Assembly (NCBI GenBank): GCA_030525745.1
Contig: JAUNED010000020.1
Location: 1 to 36,717 of the forward strand
DNA: 36,717 nucleotides
Direction: 5' to 3'
From: Lonepinella koalarum
Lineage (GTDB): Bacteria; Pseudomonadota; Gammaproteobacteria; Enterobacterales; Pasteurellaceae
Each line of letters starts with the position of its first letter. Positions within the stretch are counted from its first letter, which is position 1. The position numbers and the translations under genes are program-made. The notes beneath the pieces are model-generated. The model saw nothing but the letters and a program-made list of their open reading frames with translations, ran no database searches and was not told the origin of the DNA. Below, piece by piece: positions 24,739 through 32,884 of the stretch.

Positions 24739-25257
24739 ATGTACACAATAAAAATTTTAGCTAGCATTGTTTCTATTGCAGTTTTACTCTTCTATTTTAT
24801 TGGTTCAGTATATGTAATGAAGAAATACAATGGATTTAGAGTGTTTTACAATGGATTGAATCGATTATTTGACTATAAAGGTCGAGCTGAACGAATAGAA
24901 TATGCGTGTATTTGTTTATTAGTAACAAGTATTAGCATGATTATTAGTGAGATATTTTCTTTGCTGAATAATCCACCAGAAATTTTTCTCATTGTTGTAA
25001 TGCTTATTTTAAAATTTACAACATTAGCGGTAACTACTAGACGCCTACACGATTTAGGTTATTCGGGGTGGTTACAAGCACCTATCATATTGATTGACAT
25101 GTATAGTCATAGTTATTCTTCTGAGAAATTTAGTTATGGCGGGTTGATTGTTTTACTTTTTGTCGTGGTAGGATTTGAGTTATTCTTAATGTTTAAAGAA
25201 GGACAAAACACAGCAAATAAATACGGTGAAAAACCAAATACATTGGCTACATCATAA
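24739..25257 (+). CDS. DUF805 membrane protein
   Basis: This 172-residue protein has an N-terminal membrane segment (about 4-27), the family start RLFDYKGRAERIEYA, two or three further membrane segments, the signature TTRRLHDLGYSGW and the closing GQNTANKYGEKPN. DUF805 proteins are small inner-membrane proteins of unknown function. The gene order places it with the secreted protein, the lipoprotein and the broken DUF805 gene. Unlike that one, its SGW motif is intact, so it may be the working copy. Confidence 0.8.
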   Translation: MYTIKILASIVSIAVLLFYFIGSVYVMKKYNGFRVFYNGLNRLFDYKGRAERIEYACICLLVTSISMIISEIFSLLNNPPEIFLIVVMLILKFTTLAVTTRRLHDLGYSGWLQAPIILIDMYSHSYSSEKFSYGGLIVLLFVVVGFELFLMFKEGQNTANKYGEKPNTLATS

Positions 25258-25702
25258 ATCTTTAACTCATAAAGAGTAATCCTAAATCTTCTGTTGATAT
25301 GGAAAGTATTAACAGGAGATTTTTCTTTTCTGCTATTTTGTTAGAATTTTAAACCTGAAATTGATTAAATTTCAAGCAATTGAATTGGTTAAAATTGTAA
25401 AGAAATCTAAATTAATACCTATTAAATAACCTTAAAAGATATTTAAAAAGCCTTTTATAAACTCTTTAAGTTCCTTTCTTATTTTTCTAAAATTTTCCAT
25501 TTTTCAAAATATAATAAAATCAATGCATTACAAACTTATTTTATTTTACATAAATAAATTTTGAAATTTTTTCAGAATTAAGAAATCTCTTTACAAACCT
25601 GTTTTTATATAATTAAATTTCACCTTGTTAAAGAAAAAAGTTGAATAAAAAGTTCAATTTATTTTTATTTACGCACCTAAATCTTCTATTTAGGAAAATA
25701 AA
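25258..25702. other. AT-rich non-coding stretch
   Basis: I see no gene in these 445 bases. The sequence is very rich in A and T, with runs such as TTTTATTTTACATAAATAAA, and lacks uptake-sequence cores. It leads into the hairpins ahead of the adhesin remnant and probably holds that gene's promoter, but many AT-rich hexamers fit and I cannot pick one. Confidence 0.5.
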
Positions 25703-25703
25703 A

Positions 25704-25780
25704 AATGACTTGTACCCCATCCGCCAAGATAACAGTACAAGTCATTCGGTGTTCAACCTTTGCAGTCCATTCGACTGCAA
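25704..25780 (+). promoter_or_regulatory. Two hairpins in the leader of the adhesin remnant
   Basis: Hairpin 1 has 12-bp arms AATGACTTGTAC (25704-25715) and GTACAAGTCATT (25735-25746) with a 19-base loop. Hairpin 2 has arms TTGCAGTC (25760-25767) and GACTGCAA (25773-25780) with loop CATTC. They lie 20-100 bp before the start codon at 25803, so they would be in the 5' untranslated region and may control translation. Confidence 0.55.
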
Positions 25781-25802
25781 GTTTTAAACAGGATTATTAT
25801 AT

Positions 25803-25946
25803 ATGAATAAAGTGTACGTGGTAAAGCGTAATGCTCATGGTCAATCTGTCGTTTGCTCGGAAAAAACAAAGGCTCGTGGAAAAGTTAAGTCTATGCGTAT
25901 GGTATTCATGATTATAAAACCAATGTTGTTGGTTATCATAACATGA
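25803..25946 (+). pseudogene. Remnant of an autotransporter adhesin (ESPR start)
   Basis: The 47-codon frame begins MNKVYVVKRNAHGQSVV and continues SEKTKARGKVKS, which matches the extended signal peptide region (ESPR) found at the start of large type V secreted adhesins. After about residue 30 the frame no longer looks like that family. A second frame then gives YGIHDYKTNVVGYHNMIDYG, which looks coding, so an internal deletion or frameshift is likely. It is cut by the Mu-type transposase fragment at about 25951. The preceding leader with hairpins is kept. Confidence 0.65.
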
Positions 25947-25950
25947 TTGA

Positions 25951-26664
25951 CTATGGTGGTGGGTATTCGCCCTTACGCATCAGCGTTTGGGTTAAGGTAT
26001 CCACTTCCGCATTTAAGCGGCGCAACACCGTGTTCTTACTCGGGATTTCCCAGCCGTTCGCTTTCGCCACCAGCTGTAACCGGTAGTAACAGGTCGCAAA
26101 ACTTGGGGCATTGGTGCGGAGATAATCCCCTTTAAAGTAGAGCCACGCCTCCGCGGTAAATGCCGCCTTCTCCTTGATTTTGCTCTTGCCTGAGCGGTTG
26201 AGTAACAACGCCAGCCAATCGCTCTCCGGGTGCGCCTTAACTTTGTAATACCAGTTTTTTAAAGAGCCTTCCGATATTTCAAAGCGGTTGGCGACTTCCA
26301 CCAGCGCACGCTCTATCGGACTAAATTGCAGTTCGTTTTTCAGTGCCATCACTGCTCGGCACTTAGCTTCGGCTTTCGCCTTCTTCGCCCCACTTTCGTT
26401 ATCAAACTCAGCCCAAAGGGCGGTGTTGGGTCGAACTTCCGGCACGAAACTTTTGGCACTTAGTGCACGGGCTTCTTCCAGTCTCAATGCCTGCTGGGTT
26501 TCAATGGGTAGGCTGGTAAGGTGGTATTCAAAGGCTTTGCCTTTTACTCCGTCTTTTTGCCTTTTTTGCCATTGTTCTCGCTCGGCTTTTTTCATAATTC
26601 CCCGATCTGAACTAGGCAAACCTTTAAGCCCTATAATTTCCTGAATTGAAAACCACTCTTTCAT
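25951..26664 (-). pseudogene. 5' fragment of a Mu-type phage transposase (MuA) gene
   Basis: The 237-residue frame matches the N-terminal DNA-binding part of MuA-like transposases: MKEWFSIQEIIGLKGLPSSD, then VKGKAFEYHLTSLP and a second DNA-binding region (FEISEGSLKNWYYKVKAHPE). Complete MuA proteins have over 600 residues. The DDE catalytic core is missing, because the frame ends GEYPPP at the junction with the adhesin remnant. GAGGAAC precedes the ATG, so the start is intact. It lies directly after the broken ttrA in the same direction. It is more GC-rich than the island to its left. Confidence 0.8.
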
Positions 26665-26683
26665 TTCAGTTCCTCTCTAATTT

Positions 26684-27133
26684 TTATAAATAACGAGACG
26701 GCCAAATTTCCTGTGGGGCTTTACCTATGGCTTCTGCAATAATCCTTTCCCCTTTTGGATAACGTCTCTCAAAAACATTATTTAACGGCAGGGTTTTGTC
26801 GGAAGAGAGCGGGTGATATGGATTGCCCGAAATGCGAATAACTTGGTTGGTGTTCAAATCCACCCTCGCCCGAATGCCACACTGCGTCCAACAGCCCATA
26901 CATTGCGTATTGCACACAATTTGCTCAGGATTGCTGAGCAGTTTGCCGTCTTTCACCTGATACTCCGGCACTAATGAATTACCGTGAATCGGATCACGGG
27001 TTTTCTCACCCGATGTCCCATTCATCCCCCCTTTGGCAATCTCCGACATCTTCGGCGCATACCCTGCCCCAAACGCCGCCGCCCCACCAAGCGCCAGCCC
27101 GCCTTTCAACAGATTTCTGCGTTTATTGTTCAT
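26684..27133 (-). pseudogene. ttrA: 5' fragment of tetrathionate reductase subunit A
   Basis: About 149 residues remain of a catalytic subunit that has about 1000. The Tat signal (NKRRNLLKGGLALGG) is intact. GTSGEKTRDPIHGN and the start of the [4Fe-4S] motif (CNTQCMGCWTQCGIRARV) with ISGNPYHPLSSDK follow, which agrees with TtrA. The frame stops just after PSRYL, where the Mu-type gene region begins. The start at 27133 has GGGGGAAG upstream. Without the molybdopterin domains the product cannot reduce tetrathionate. Its promoter (27173-27245) looks intact. Confidence 0.85.
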
Positions 27134-27172
27134 CTTTTCTTCCCCCACAAATGCGTAAAATTTAACGAGACT

Positions 27173-27245
27173 ATTGTAGATTTTCGACAGGGCAACAAGG
27201 TATTGTGGTTTTCCACATATCGGGGGGAAGTTTGATTTGGGTCAA
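27173..27245 (-). promoter_or_regulatory. ttrA promoter with FNR box and putative TtrR operator
   Basis: On the minus strand, in order: an FNR-like box TTGAT-TTGG-GTCAA (27232-27245, one mismatch; plus-strand spelling), a palindrome TGTGG-TTTT-CCACA (27204-27217) and a -10 box TACAAT (27173-27178). The spacing from palindrome centre to -10 centre is 35 bp and from palindrome start to FNR-box start 28 bp, the same as at ttrB (33643-33715). The TtrR assignment is inferred. Confidence 0.65.
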
Positions 27246-27330
27246 GGGTGAATGAGCAACTTTGTATCACTTAGGAAGATAAACTGAATTTAGCATCCAA
27301 ATAAACCTCCTTTTTTAAGGATTTTATGCG

Positions 27331-27336
27331 TATAAT
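27331..27336 (+). promoter_or_regulatory. -10 box of the restriction-modification operon
   Basis: TATAAT lies 44 bp before the ATG at 27375 (26 bp before the in-frame GTG at 27357). No good -35 box is seen. The leader would be short, and no ribosome site is evident before either start. Confidence 0.45.
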
Positions 27337-27374
27337 GTCTACTAATTTTAAATTTTGTGAAAAATGATGTTGAT

Positions 27375-29519
27375 ATGGAAAGTAAAATTACGGCAAAACA
27401 GGTAATGAGAAAATTAAATATTTCTCGCTCTTATCTGTATAAATTAAAAGAAGAACATAATATTGATCTAGTTCAAGAGGCAAACGGGCGTTATCAGTGG
27501 ACTGAAAAGGCAGTTCAGCAGTTACAGCTTGCTTTAGATATTAGTGAGCAAGATGAAAGTGAGCGGAAAATAGCCAGCTATCTTGAAAAGTATCAGGTCA
27601 AACGTGCACATATAAATAATAGAAGGTATTTAGGCAATAAATTTACATTATCAGATTTTATTAGGGATGTTGTAGATAAGAACTGTGTCAATGTTAATAT
27701 TGTGGCCGATCTTTTTTGTGGGACTGGTTCAGTAGCTAATGCATTTAAAGACAAAATGTTGGTTACTAATGATCTACTATTTTTTAATTACCTCATTAAC
27801 TATGCTTGGTTTGCTCATGAAGATTACTCCGAAGAAAAAATTATTCAGAAAATTGCTGAGTATAATTTGGTTGATACCTCTGAAAATAACTATATGAGGC
27901 AGAATTTTGCTGATACATTTTTTAATGCAGATAATTGTAGCAAAATCGGATTTATTCGAGAGGATATCGAGAATTTATATAATCAAAAAAAGATTAACTA
28001 TAAAGAATATTCTATTTTAATTACCTCTTTAATTTATGCAATGGATAAAATTGCAAATACGGTTGGACATTATGATGCATATAGAAAAAACTGCGATACT
28101 AATAAAAATTTAGTATTATCAGCCATATTGCCTGATAAGGAGTTAAATAAAAATAATCGCATTTTAAATCAGGATATTAATGCTCTTATTAGTAATGTAG
28201 AATGTGATTTATTATATCTTGATCCACCATACAATTCCCGTCAATATGGGGACGCTTATCATTTACTTGAGAATATTGCTAGATGGGAAAAACCAGAGGT
28301 GTTTGGCGTTGCAAAGAAAATGGATAGAACACATCTTAAAAGTGATTATTGTACTAGCCAAGCAACAAGAGTATTTGAAGAACTAATTGAAAAATCAAGA
28401 TGTAAATATATCTTGCTTTCATATAATAATATGTCTAATAAAGGAAATGATAGATCTAATGCTAAAATAGCTGATAAAGATATTATTCGAATTTTAGAAA
28501 AAAAAGGAAAGGTTAAGATTTTTGAGAAAGATTATAAAGCATTCTCATCAGGAAAAAGCAATATTTCTGATAATTCGGAAAGATTATTTTTTTGTGAAGT
28601 TTATCAAAAAGATGATGAAAGGAAATTCATCGCAAGTCCTTTGAATTATACTGGAGGGAAATTTAAAATATTGGATCAAATGTTTCCTCATATTTGTGAA
28701 AGAGAATGTTTTTTAGATCTTTTTTCTGGTGGAGCTAATGTTGGCGTAAATTCTATATCTAGCAAGGTTATATTAAATGATAATAACAAACATATTATTA
28801 ATTTGTTAGAATACTTTTATCATATGGATGTTAATGTTATTTTAGATAAAGTTGATAAATTAATCAGTGACTATAACTTATCTAATACCTCTAAATTTGG
28901 TTATGATTATTATGGTTATAATAGTTCAGAAGGATTAGCTAATGTTAATAAAAAAGGATATTTAGAATTACGTCATTTTTATAATTCATCAAAGAACAAA
29001 GATCCTTTAGTTTTATATGTGCTAATTATTTATTCATTTAATAATCAAATTAGATTCAACAAAAAAGAAGAGTTTAATCTACCTGTTGGCAAAAGGGATT
29101 TTAATAATAAAATGAGGAATAAATTAATAGATTTTTGTAGTTATTTAAAGAAAAAAGATATTGAATTTATAAATAATGATTTTAGAAAGGTTAGTCTAAA
29201 AAAATTGAATAAAAATACATTTATTTATTGTGATCCGCCATATCTTATTACTACCGCAAGTTATAATGAAAATGGAGGGTGGGATGAAAAAGATGAGAAA
29301 GCATTACTAGATTATTTATCTGAAGCTAATGATTTGGGATTTCATTTTGCATTATCTAATGTGTTCACTTCTAAAGGTAATGAAAACCATATTTTGAAAA
29401 AGTGGGTGGCAGATAATAATTTTAATGTTATTTATCTTAATAAAAATTATGCAAATAGTAATTACCAGCGTAAGAATAAAGAGCTAGAAACAGAAGAAGT
29501 TTTAATTACAAACTATTAG
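27375..29519 (+). CDS. Two-domain DNA adenine methyltransferase with N-terminal HTH (type IIS-like)
   Basis: This protein has 714 residues from ATG 27375; an in-frame GTG at 27357 would add six. An N-terminal MerR/excisionase-like helix-turn-helix covers about 1-50 (ITAKQVMRKLNISRSYLYKL). The first methylase domain has motif I DLFCGTGSVA (from 112) and motif IV DPPYN (from 283). The second, of the Dam/D12 type, has PLNYTGGKFK, motif I DLFSGGANVG (from 448) and DPPYL (from 620). Two fused adenine methylases are known from M.FokI, where each half modifies one strand of an asymmetric site. The HTH may repress its own operon. It is very AT-rich. The endonuclease gene follows after 8 bp. Confidence 0.85.
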   Translation: MESKITAKQVMRKLNISRSYLYKLKEEHNIDLVQEANGRYQWTEKAVQQLQLALDISEQDESERKIASYLEKYQVKRAHINNRRYLGNKFTLSDFIRDVVDKNCVNVNIVADLFCGTGSVANAFKDKMLVTNDLLFFNYLINYAWFAHEDYSEEKIIQKIAEYNLVDTSENNYMRQNFADTFFNADNCSKIGFIREDIENLYNQKKINYKEYSILITSLIYAMDKIANTVGHYDAYRKNCDTNKNLVLSAILPDKELNKNNRILNQDINALISNVECDLLYLDPPYNSRQYGDAYHLLENIARWEKPEVFGVAKKMDRTHLKSDYCTSQATRVFEELIEKSRCKYILLSYNNMSNKGNDRSNAKIADKDIIRILEKKGKVKIFEKDYKAFSSGKSNISDNSERLFFCEVYQKDDERKFIASPLNYTGGKFKILDQMFPHICERECFLDLFSGGANVGVNSISSKVILNDNNKHIINLLEYFYHMDVNVILDKVDKLISDYNLSNTSKFGYDYYGYNSSEGLANVNKKGYLELRHFYNSSKNKDPLVLYVLIIYSFNNQIRFNKKEEFNLPVGKRDFNNKMRNKLIDFCSYLKKKDIEFINNDFRKVSLKKLNKNTFIYCDPPYLITTASYNENGGWDEKDEKALLDYLSEANDLGFHFALSNVFTSKGNENHILKKWVADNNFNVIYLNKNYANSNYQRKNKELETEEVLITNY

Positions 29520-29527
29520 GCGTTCAA

Positions 29528-31561
29528 ATGAGATTAAGAAACGAATTTAGTCCTTTTAATATGGGAGATACCTCAATAAGGGTAAAAAAGCAAGTAGATA
29601 TGTATCAATTCTTACTGGAAAGATTAAGCCGATTTCATTATGCTGATTTGGATTGGAAGGATAAAGATTTTCAGGAGGAATTTTATAAATATATTCATAA
29701 GGAAATTATTAGGCTAGAGAAAGAAGATGGTATTTTACTTTTTGAGAATTTTAATCGTGAATATAAAGTTCCTGAAGAAGATAAAATTGGGCAAAGGGCT
29801 AGAACTTGGACTAATCCACTGGTAAAAAATGGATTGCTTAATTCTAATAGAAGCTTATCTGAAGTAGGAGAATGCTATCTTAATAATAGTTTAAAAGAGG
29901 CGGATGAACTTGAAGAATTAATGACATACGATCTTAATAATTTACTTTATTTAAGACAATACTTGAAAATGCGTATATATTCACCTCATACAGATAGATA
30001 TTTCTATAATTTTCGTATCGCGATAAAACTTTCTGTATGTTTTGAGGATATACCAAGAAGAGATTTTTTACAAATTGTCGAATCTATTTCCCCCTCAATG
30101 TCAGAAAAAGAGATCGAAGAAGTTATTCTTGATTATGAAACAGTAGCAAATGGTGAGAAATCATTTGATGAATATTATTTCAAACATTTTAGCCATCCAT
30201 TTATTAAGGATGAAAAAGTTCTTCTTGCTAGAAGAATGTTTGTAGAGAACGATTTTTCTGATGAAATGTTTGAGTTATGTTTTCCAAATGGAAAAAGTGG
30301 TAAAGAGTCACCTTATAAAGAATTTGTATTATCACTTATTGAACTGATTGATAATAAAACTATATCTTCATATGAAAATATAAAAGAACTATCTACAAGA
30401 AGTGATATTAAGAAAGCATTTTCTTTTAATCAATTAGCATTTAAATTTACTAAAAATGAAAATATTGATGAGTTTTTAGAAAGAAATAAGGATAGTGAAC
30501 TTTTACAAAAAGACCACTACGCTATCTTTAGGCAGTTTACGAATAGTAAAAGAACCGATCTTATCAGAGAATATTCAGATATGTGTGTCCGTTCTTTTCA
30601 AGCAACAGGAATATTTAGTTTCGATAATGGATTAGTAAATTTAAATTATCGCTGGTTGTTCAAAAGTTTATTGGATGTTCTAGGTGATAGGTTTAAATTT
30701 TGTGGTGAAGAAAGTTATTCAAATTATGAGGAATGTGAGGAAAGTATTTGGTTTAAGAATATTAGTCTTATAGATATATTTCAACTAAATACTATAGATG
30801 TGGATAATGTTTTAAAAAGTATCCAGCTTGAATTTGGTATAAGTCATCTTGATGACCTTCATTCGTTTATTGAAATAAAGAAAGAGCTTGAATATAAAGA
30901 GTTTGTAGATAAAAAGTTCCCTAAAAAAACAGTGATTAATATACTTAATGAAATTAGTAACAGAAATGATAAAAAGGTCTTCGAGCTTGTGACAGAGAAT
31001 GCGACTATCCCAACAATTTTTGAGTATATTTTAACTATTGCTTGGTATCATCTCTCTAAGAATAAAGATTATTTGCTACATAAATCTTTTCAACTAACTT
31101 TGGATGGGAATAAATTACCTTTAACTCATCGAGGAGGTGGAGCAGGAGATATTGAAATTATTTCAAAAGATTATGCTTTACTTATTGAAGCAACTTTAAT
31201 GAATTCAAATACTCAAAAAAGAGGGGAGTTAGAACCTGTAATTCGGCATTCAATTAACTTCAAATTACAAAATTTAGGCAAGCAGAATATCCAATCATTA
31301 TTTATAGCAAATGAGCTAGATTCTAATGTTATAAATATATTTCGTGCTATGCAATTTGTGAATTTAAATGGAACTATAGAGAAAGGAGAAGTTAATGGCT
31401 TAGACATCTTTGCATTAACGACAAAAGATCTTATTTCTATATTAGAAAAAGACTTTAGTGATGAGTATTTGTTATCAACTATTCGAAATAATCGTATGTC
31501 AAAACCAATGATTGTAGAACAGGATTGGTATGATAAAGTAAGAAATGAAATTTTCCATTAA
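29528..31561 (+). CDS. AlwI-family type IIS restriction endonuclease
   Basis: The N-terminal 500 residues of this 677-residue protein probably recognise the DNA, and I see no named motif there. The C-terminal nuclease has a PD-(D/E)xK-like core: Asp541 in GAGDIEI and Glu554 in LLIEATL, followed by NSNTQKRGELEPVIRH, a stretch that resembles AlwI-family enzymes. Type IIS enzymes cut outside an asymmetric site, which fits the two-domain methylase next to it. The target sequence cannot be told from the protein. It is co-transcribed with the methylase. Both genes are AT-rich and lie between ttrA and ttrC. Confidence 0.75.
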   Translation: MRLRNEFSPFNMGDTSIRVKKQVDMYQFLLERLSRFHYADLDWKDKDFQEEFYKYIHKEIIRLEKEDGILLFENFNREYKVPEEDKIGQRARTWTNPLVKNGLLNSNRSLSEVGECYLNNSLKEADELEELMTYDLNNLLYLRQYLKMRIYSPHTDRYFYNFRIAIKLSVCFEDIPRRDFLQIVESISPSMSEKEIEEVILDYETVANGEKSFDEYYFKHFSHPFIKDEKVLLARRMFVENDFSDEMFELCFPNGKSGKESPYKEFVLSLIELIDNKTISSYENIKELSTRSDIKKAFSFNQLAFKFTKNENIDEFLERNKDSELLQKDHYAIFRQFTNSKRTDLIREYSDMCVRSFQATGIFSFDNGLVNLNYRWLFKSLLDVLGDRFKFCGEESYSNYEECEESIWFKNISLIDIFQLNTIDVDNVLKSIQLEFGISHLDDLHSFIEIKKELEYKEFVDKKFPKKTVINILNEISNRNDKKVFELVTENATIPTIFEYILTIAWYHLSKNKDYLLHKSFQLTLDGNKLPLTHRGGGAGDIEIISKDYALLIEATLMNSNTQKRGELEPVIRHSINFKLQNLGKQNIQSLFIANELDSNVINIFRAMQFVNLNGTIEKGEVNGLDIFALTTKDLISILEKDFSDEYLLSTIRNNRMSKPMIVEQDWYDKVRNEIFH

Positions 31562-31741
31562 ACATAAGCACGATCAAAATCCGCAAAATTCTGACCGCAC
31601 TAGACCGCTTGTTATCACTACTTTTTATGGGTATAAGCCTAAACATTTGGTGAATTTAATATGTTTTTATGGTTATACCAATAAAAATTGCAAAATTAGG
31701 TAAATTTGACCGCTTGCAAGCCCACTTCTTTTTATTTATTT

Positions 31742-31770
31742 GAAAAAGTGTACTAATCATACACTTTTTC
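31742..31770. terminator. Terminator between the endonuclease and ttrC
   Basis: GAAAAAGTGTA (31742-31752) pairs with TACACTTTTTC (31760-31770) around CTAATCA. It lies 18 bp after the end of ttrC on the minus strand and can serve both convergent units. The rest of 31562-31788 has no gene. It holds two uptake cores (31604-31612, 31709-31717), which mark the return to native DNA. Confidence 0.75.
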
Positions 31771-31788
31771 GTTGGAAAAAATGTGTTA

Positions 31789-32883
31789 TCACTTTTCTTT
31801 ATGAATGCTCAGGCTCACAACCTGCCCCACACCCACCGTCACCAACACCGCCAGCCCAAAAATCGAGACAATCCCCAATCCACCATCGACAGCAGTCCAA
31901 TCAAAATGATACGGATTTTGCAAGGCGTTGGTTTTGGGGATGGTTTGGACTTGGATCACCAGCACCCAGCGGAGTAGCCAGCCGAAGGTGATGAGGGCAA
32001 GCATGCCGAGCCATTGCAAGCGGTAGTTTTTGGCGGAAAAATTGCAAATGAGGGCAATTAGCCAGACAATGCCGACAAGGTAGGCGGTGATTGAGCCATT
32101 AAAGAGCAGAGCAAAATCACGTTGAGAGGTTTCACTGCTGAAAGCAAGACCAATGATAGAAAGTGCGGTTAAAATTAGGCAGAGTTTTGTCCATAGCCCC
32201 GTGTTGGTTTGGGTGTGGAACAGCATTTTGCAGACCGATTGGGTAAGCCCCAACGCTACCGCCCACGCAGAAAAGAGCATAATCGGTAATAGCCACGCAC
32301 TGTGCCACAAGGCTCTTGTACCGGTTTGGTAGGTTTCAAGCACGGTGTAGCCGATAATGCCGACAGCGGTGAGTGCGGAAAACAAGCGGAATGCCCAAAG
32401 CAAGCCTTGGTTTTTCAGGATAGGCAAATTCAGCCACGCTAACCATTTCGACAGATTCGGTTGGGTGTGATGAGCCAATGCCAGCATAAAATACCCCGCT
32501 ACCGCCACGCTGAACAGAGGCAGGATAATCGCTCCCCACGCCATTGGCGACCACCACGCAAAATCGGTGTAGAAATGCAGAATACGGCTCGGCTGGTGCA
32601 GGTCGGCAGTCAGTGCCACCGGGGCGACAATGGAGCCAATCAAGGCTACCGTCACCGCCGCCAGCTCACAAGCGGTCGGTTTTACTCGTGAACATTGTTC
32701 ACTCGCCCCTTCGGGGCCGTTGGCGGAGCCAACGTTCAAAACGCAAGCGTTTTGTCCCTGCTTTTTTGCAAACAGCACGGCGGTAAACACTGCCGTTGCC
32801 GCCACGCCCACGAAGAAGAAATAATGCACAATCCAAGGCAACCAGACGATATGTTGCGGTTCCACTAATACTTCACGAATCAT
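31789..32883 (-). CDS. ttrC: TtrC, membrane quinol-oxidising subunit of tetrathionate reductase (NrfD type)
   Basis: This 364-residue NrfD/PsrC-family protein has about nine hydrophobic segments. The start at 32883 has GGAGG upstream and follows the ttrB stop by one base. It anchors the complex and takes electrons from quinol. Conserved features include VEPQHIVWLPWIVHYFFFVG at the start and APVALTADLHQPSR after the second membrane segment. Residues about 44-71, between the first two segments, are encoded by a run of four DNA hairpins plus an uptake core. They look foreign (Asn, Gly, Ser, Cys-rich) and are probably an insertion. The frame is open throughout. Confidence 0.85.
   Translation of the reverse strand: MIREVLVEPQHIVWLPWIVHYFFFVGVAATAVFTAVLFAKKQGQNACVLNVGSANGPEGASEQCSRVKPTACELAAVTVALIGSIVAPVALTADLHQPSRILHFYTDFAWWSPMAWGAIILPLFSVAVAGYFMLALAHHTQPNLSKWLAWLNLPILKNQGLLWAFRLFSALTAVGIIGYTVLETYQTGTRALWHSAWLLPIMLFSAWAVALGLTQSVCKMLFHTQTNTGLWTKLCLILTALSIIGLAFSSETSQRDFALLFNGSITAYLVGIVWLIALICNFSAKNYRLQWLGMLALITFGWLLRWVLVIQVQTIPKTNALQNPYHFDWTAVDGGLGIVSIFGLAVLVTVGVGQVVSLSIHKEK
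32668..32754. repeat. Four-hairpin element inside the ttrC coding sequence
   Basis: In plus-strand order: an uptake core ACAAGCGGT (32668-32676), then hairpins with arms GTGAAC / GTTCAC (32688-32702, loop ATT), GCCCC / GGGGC (32705-32717, loop TTC), CGTTGGC / GCCAACG (32718-32734, loop GGA) and CAAAACGC / GCGTTTTG (32737-32754). Tandem short-loop hairpins are the same design as the intergenic elements at 147-257 and 36197-36304, though the bases differ. The run length keeps the ttrC frame open. Confidence 0.72.
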
Positions 32884-32884
32884 T

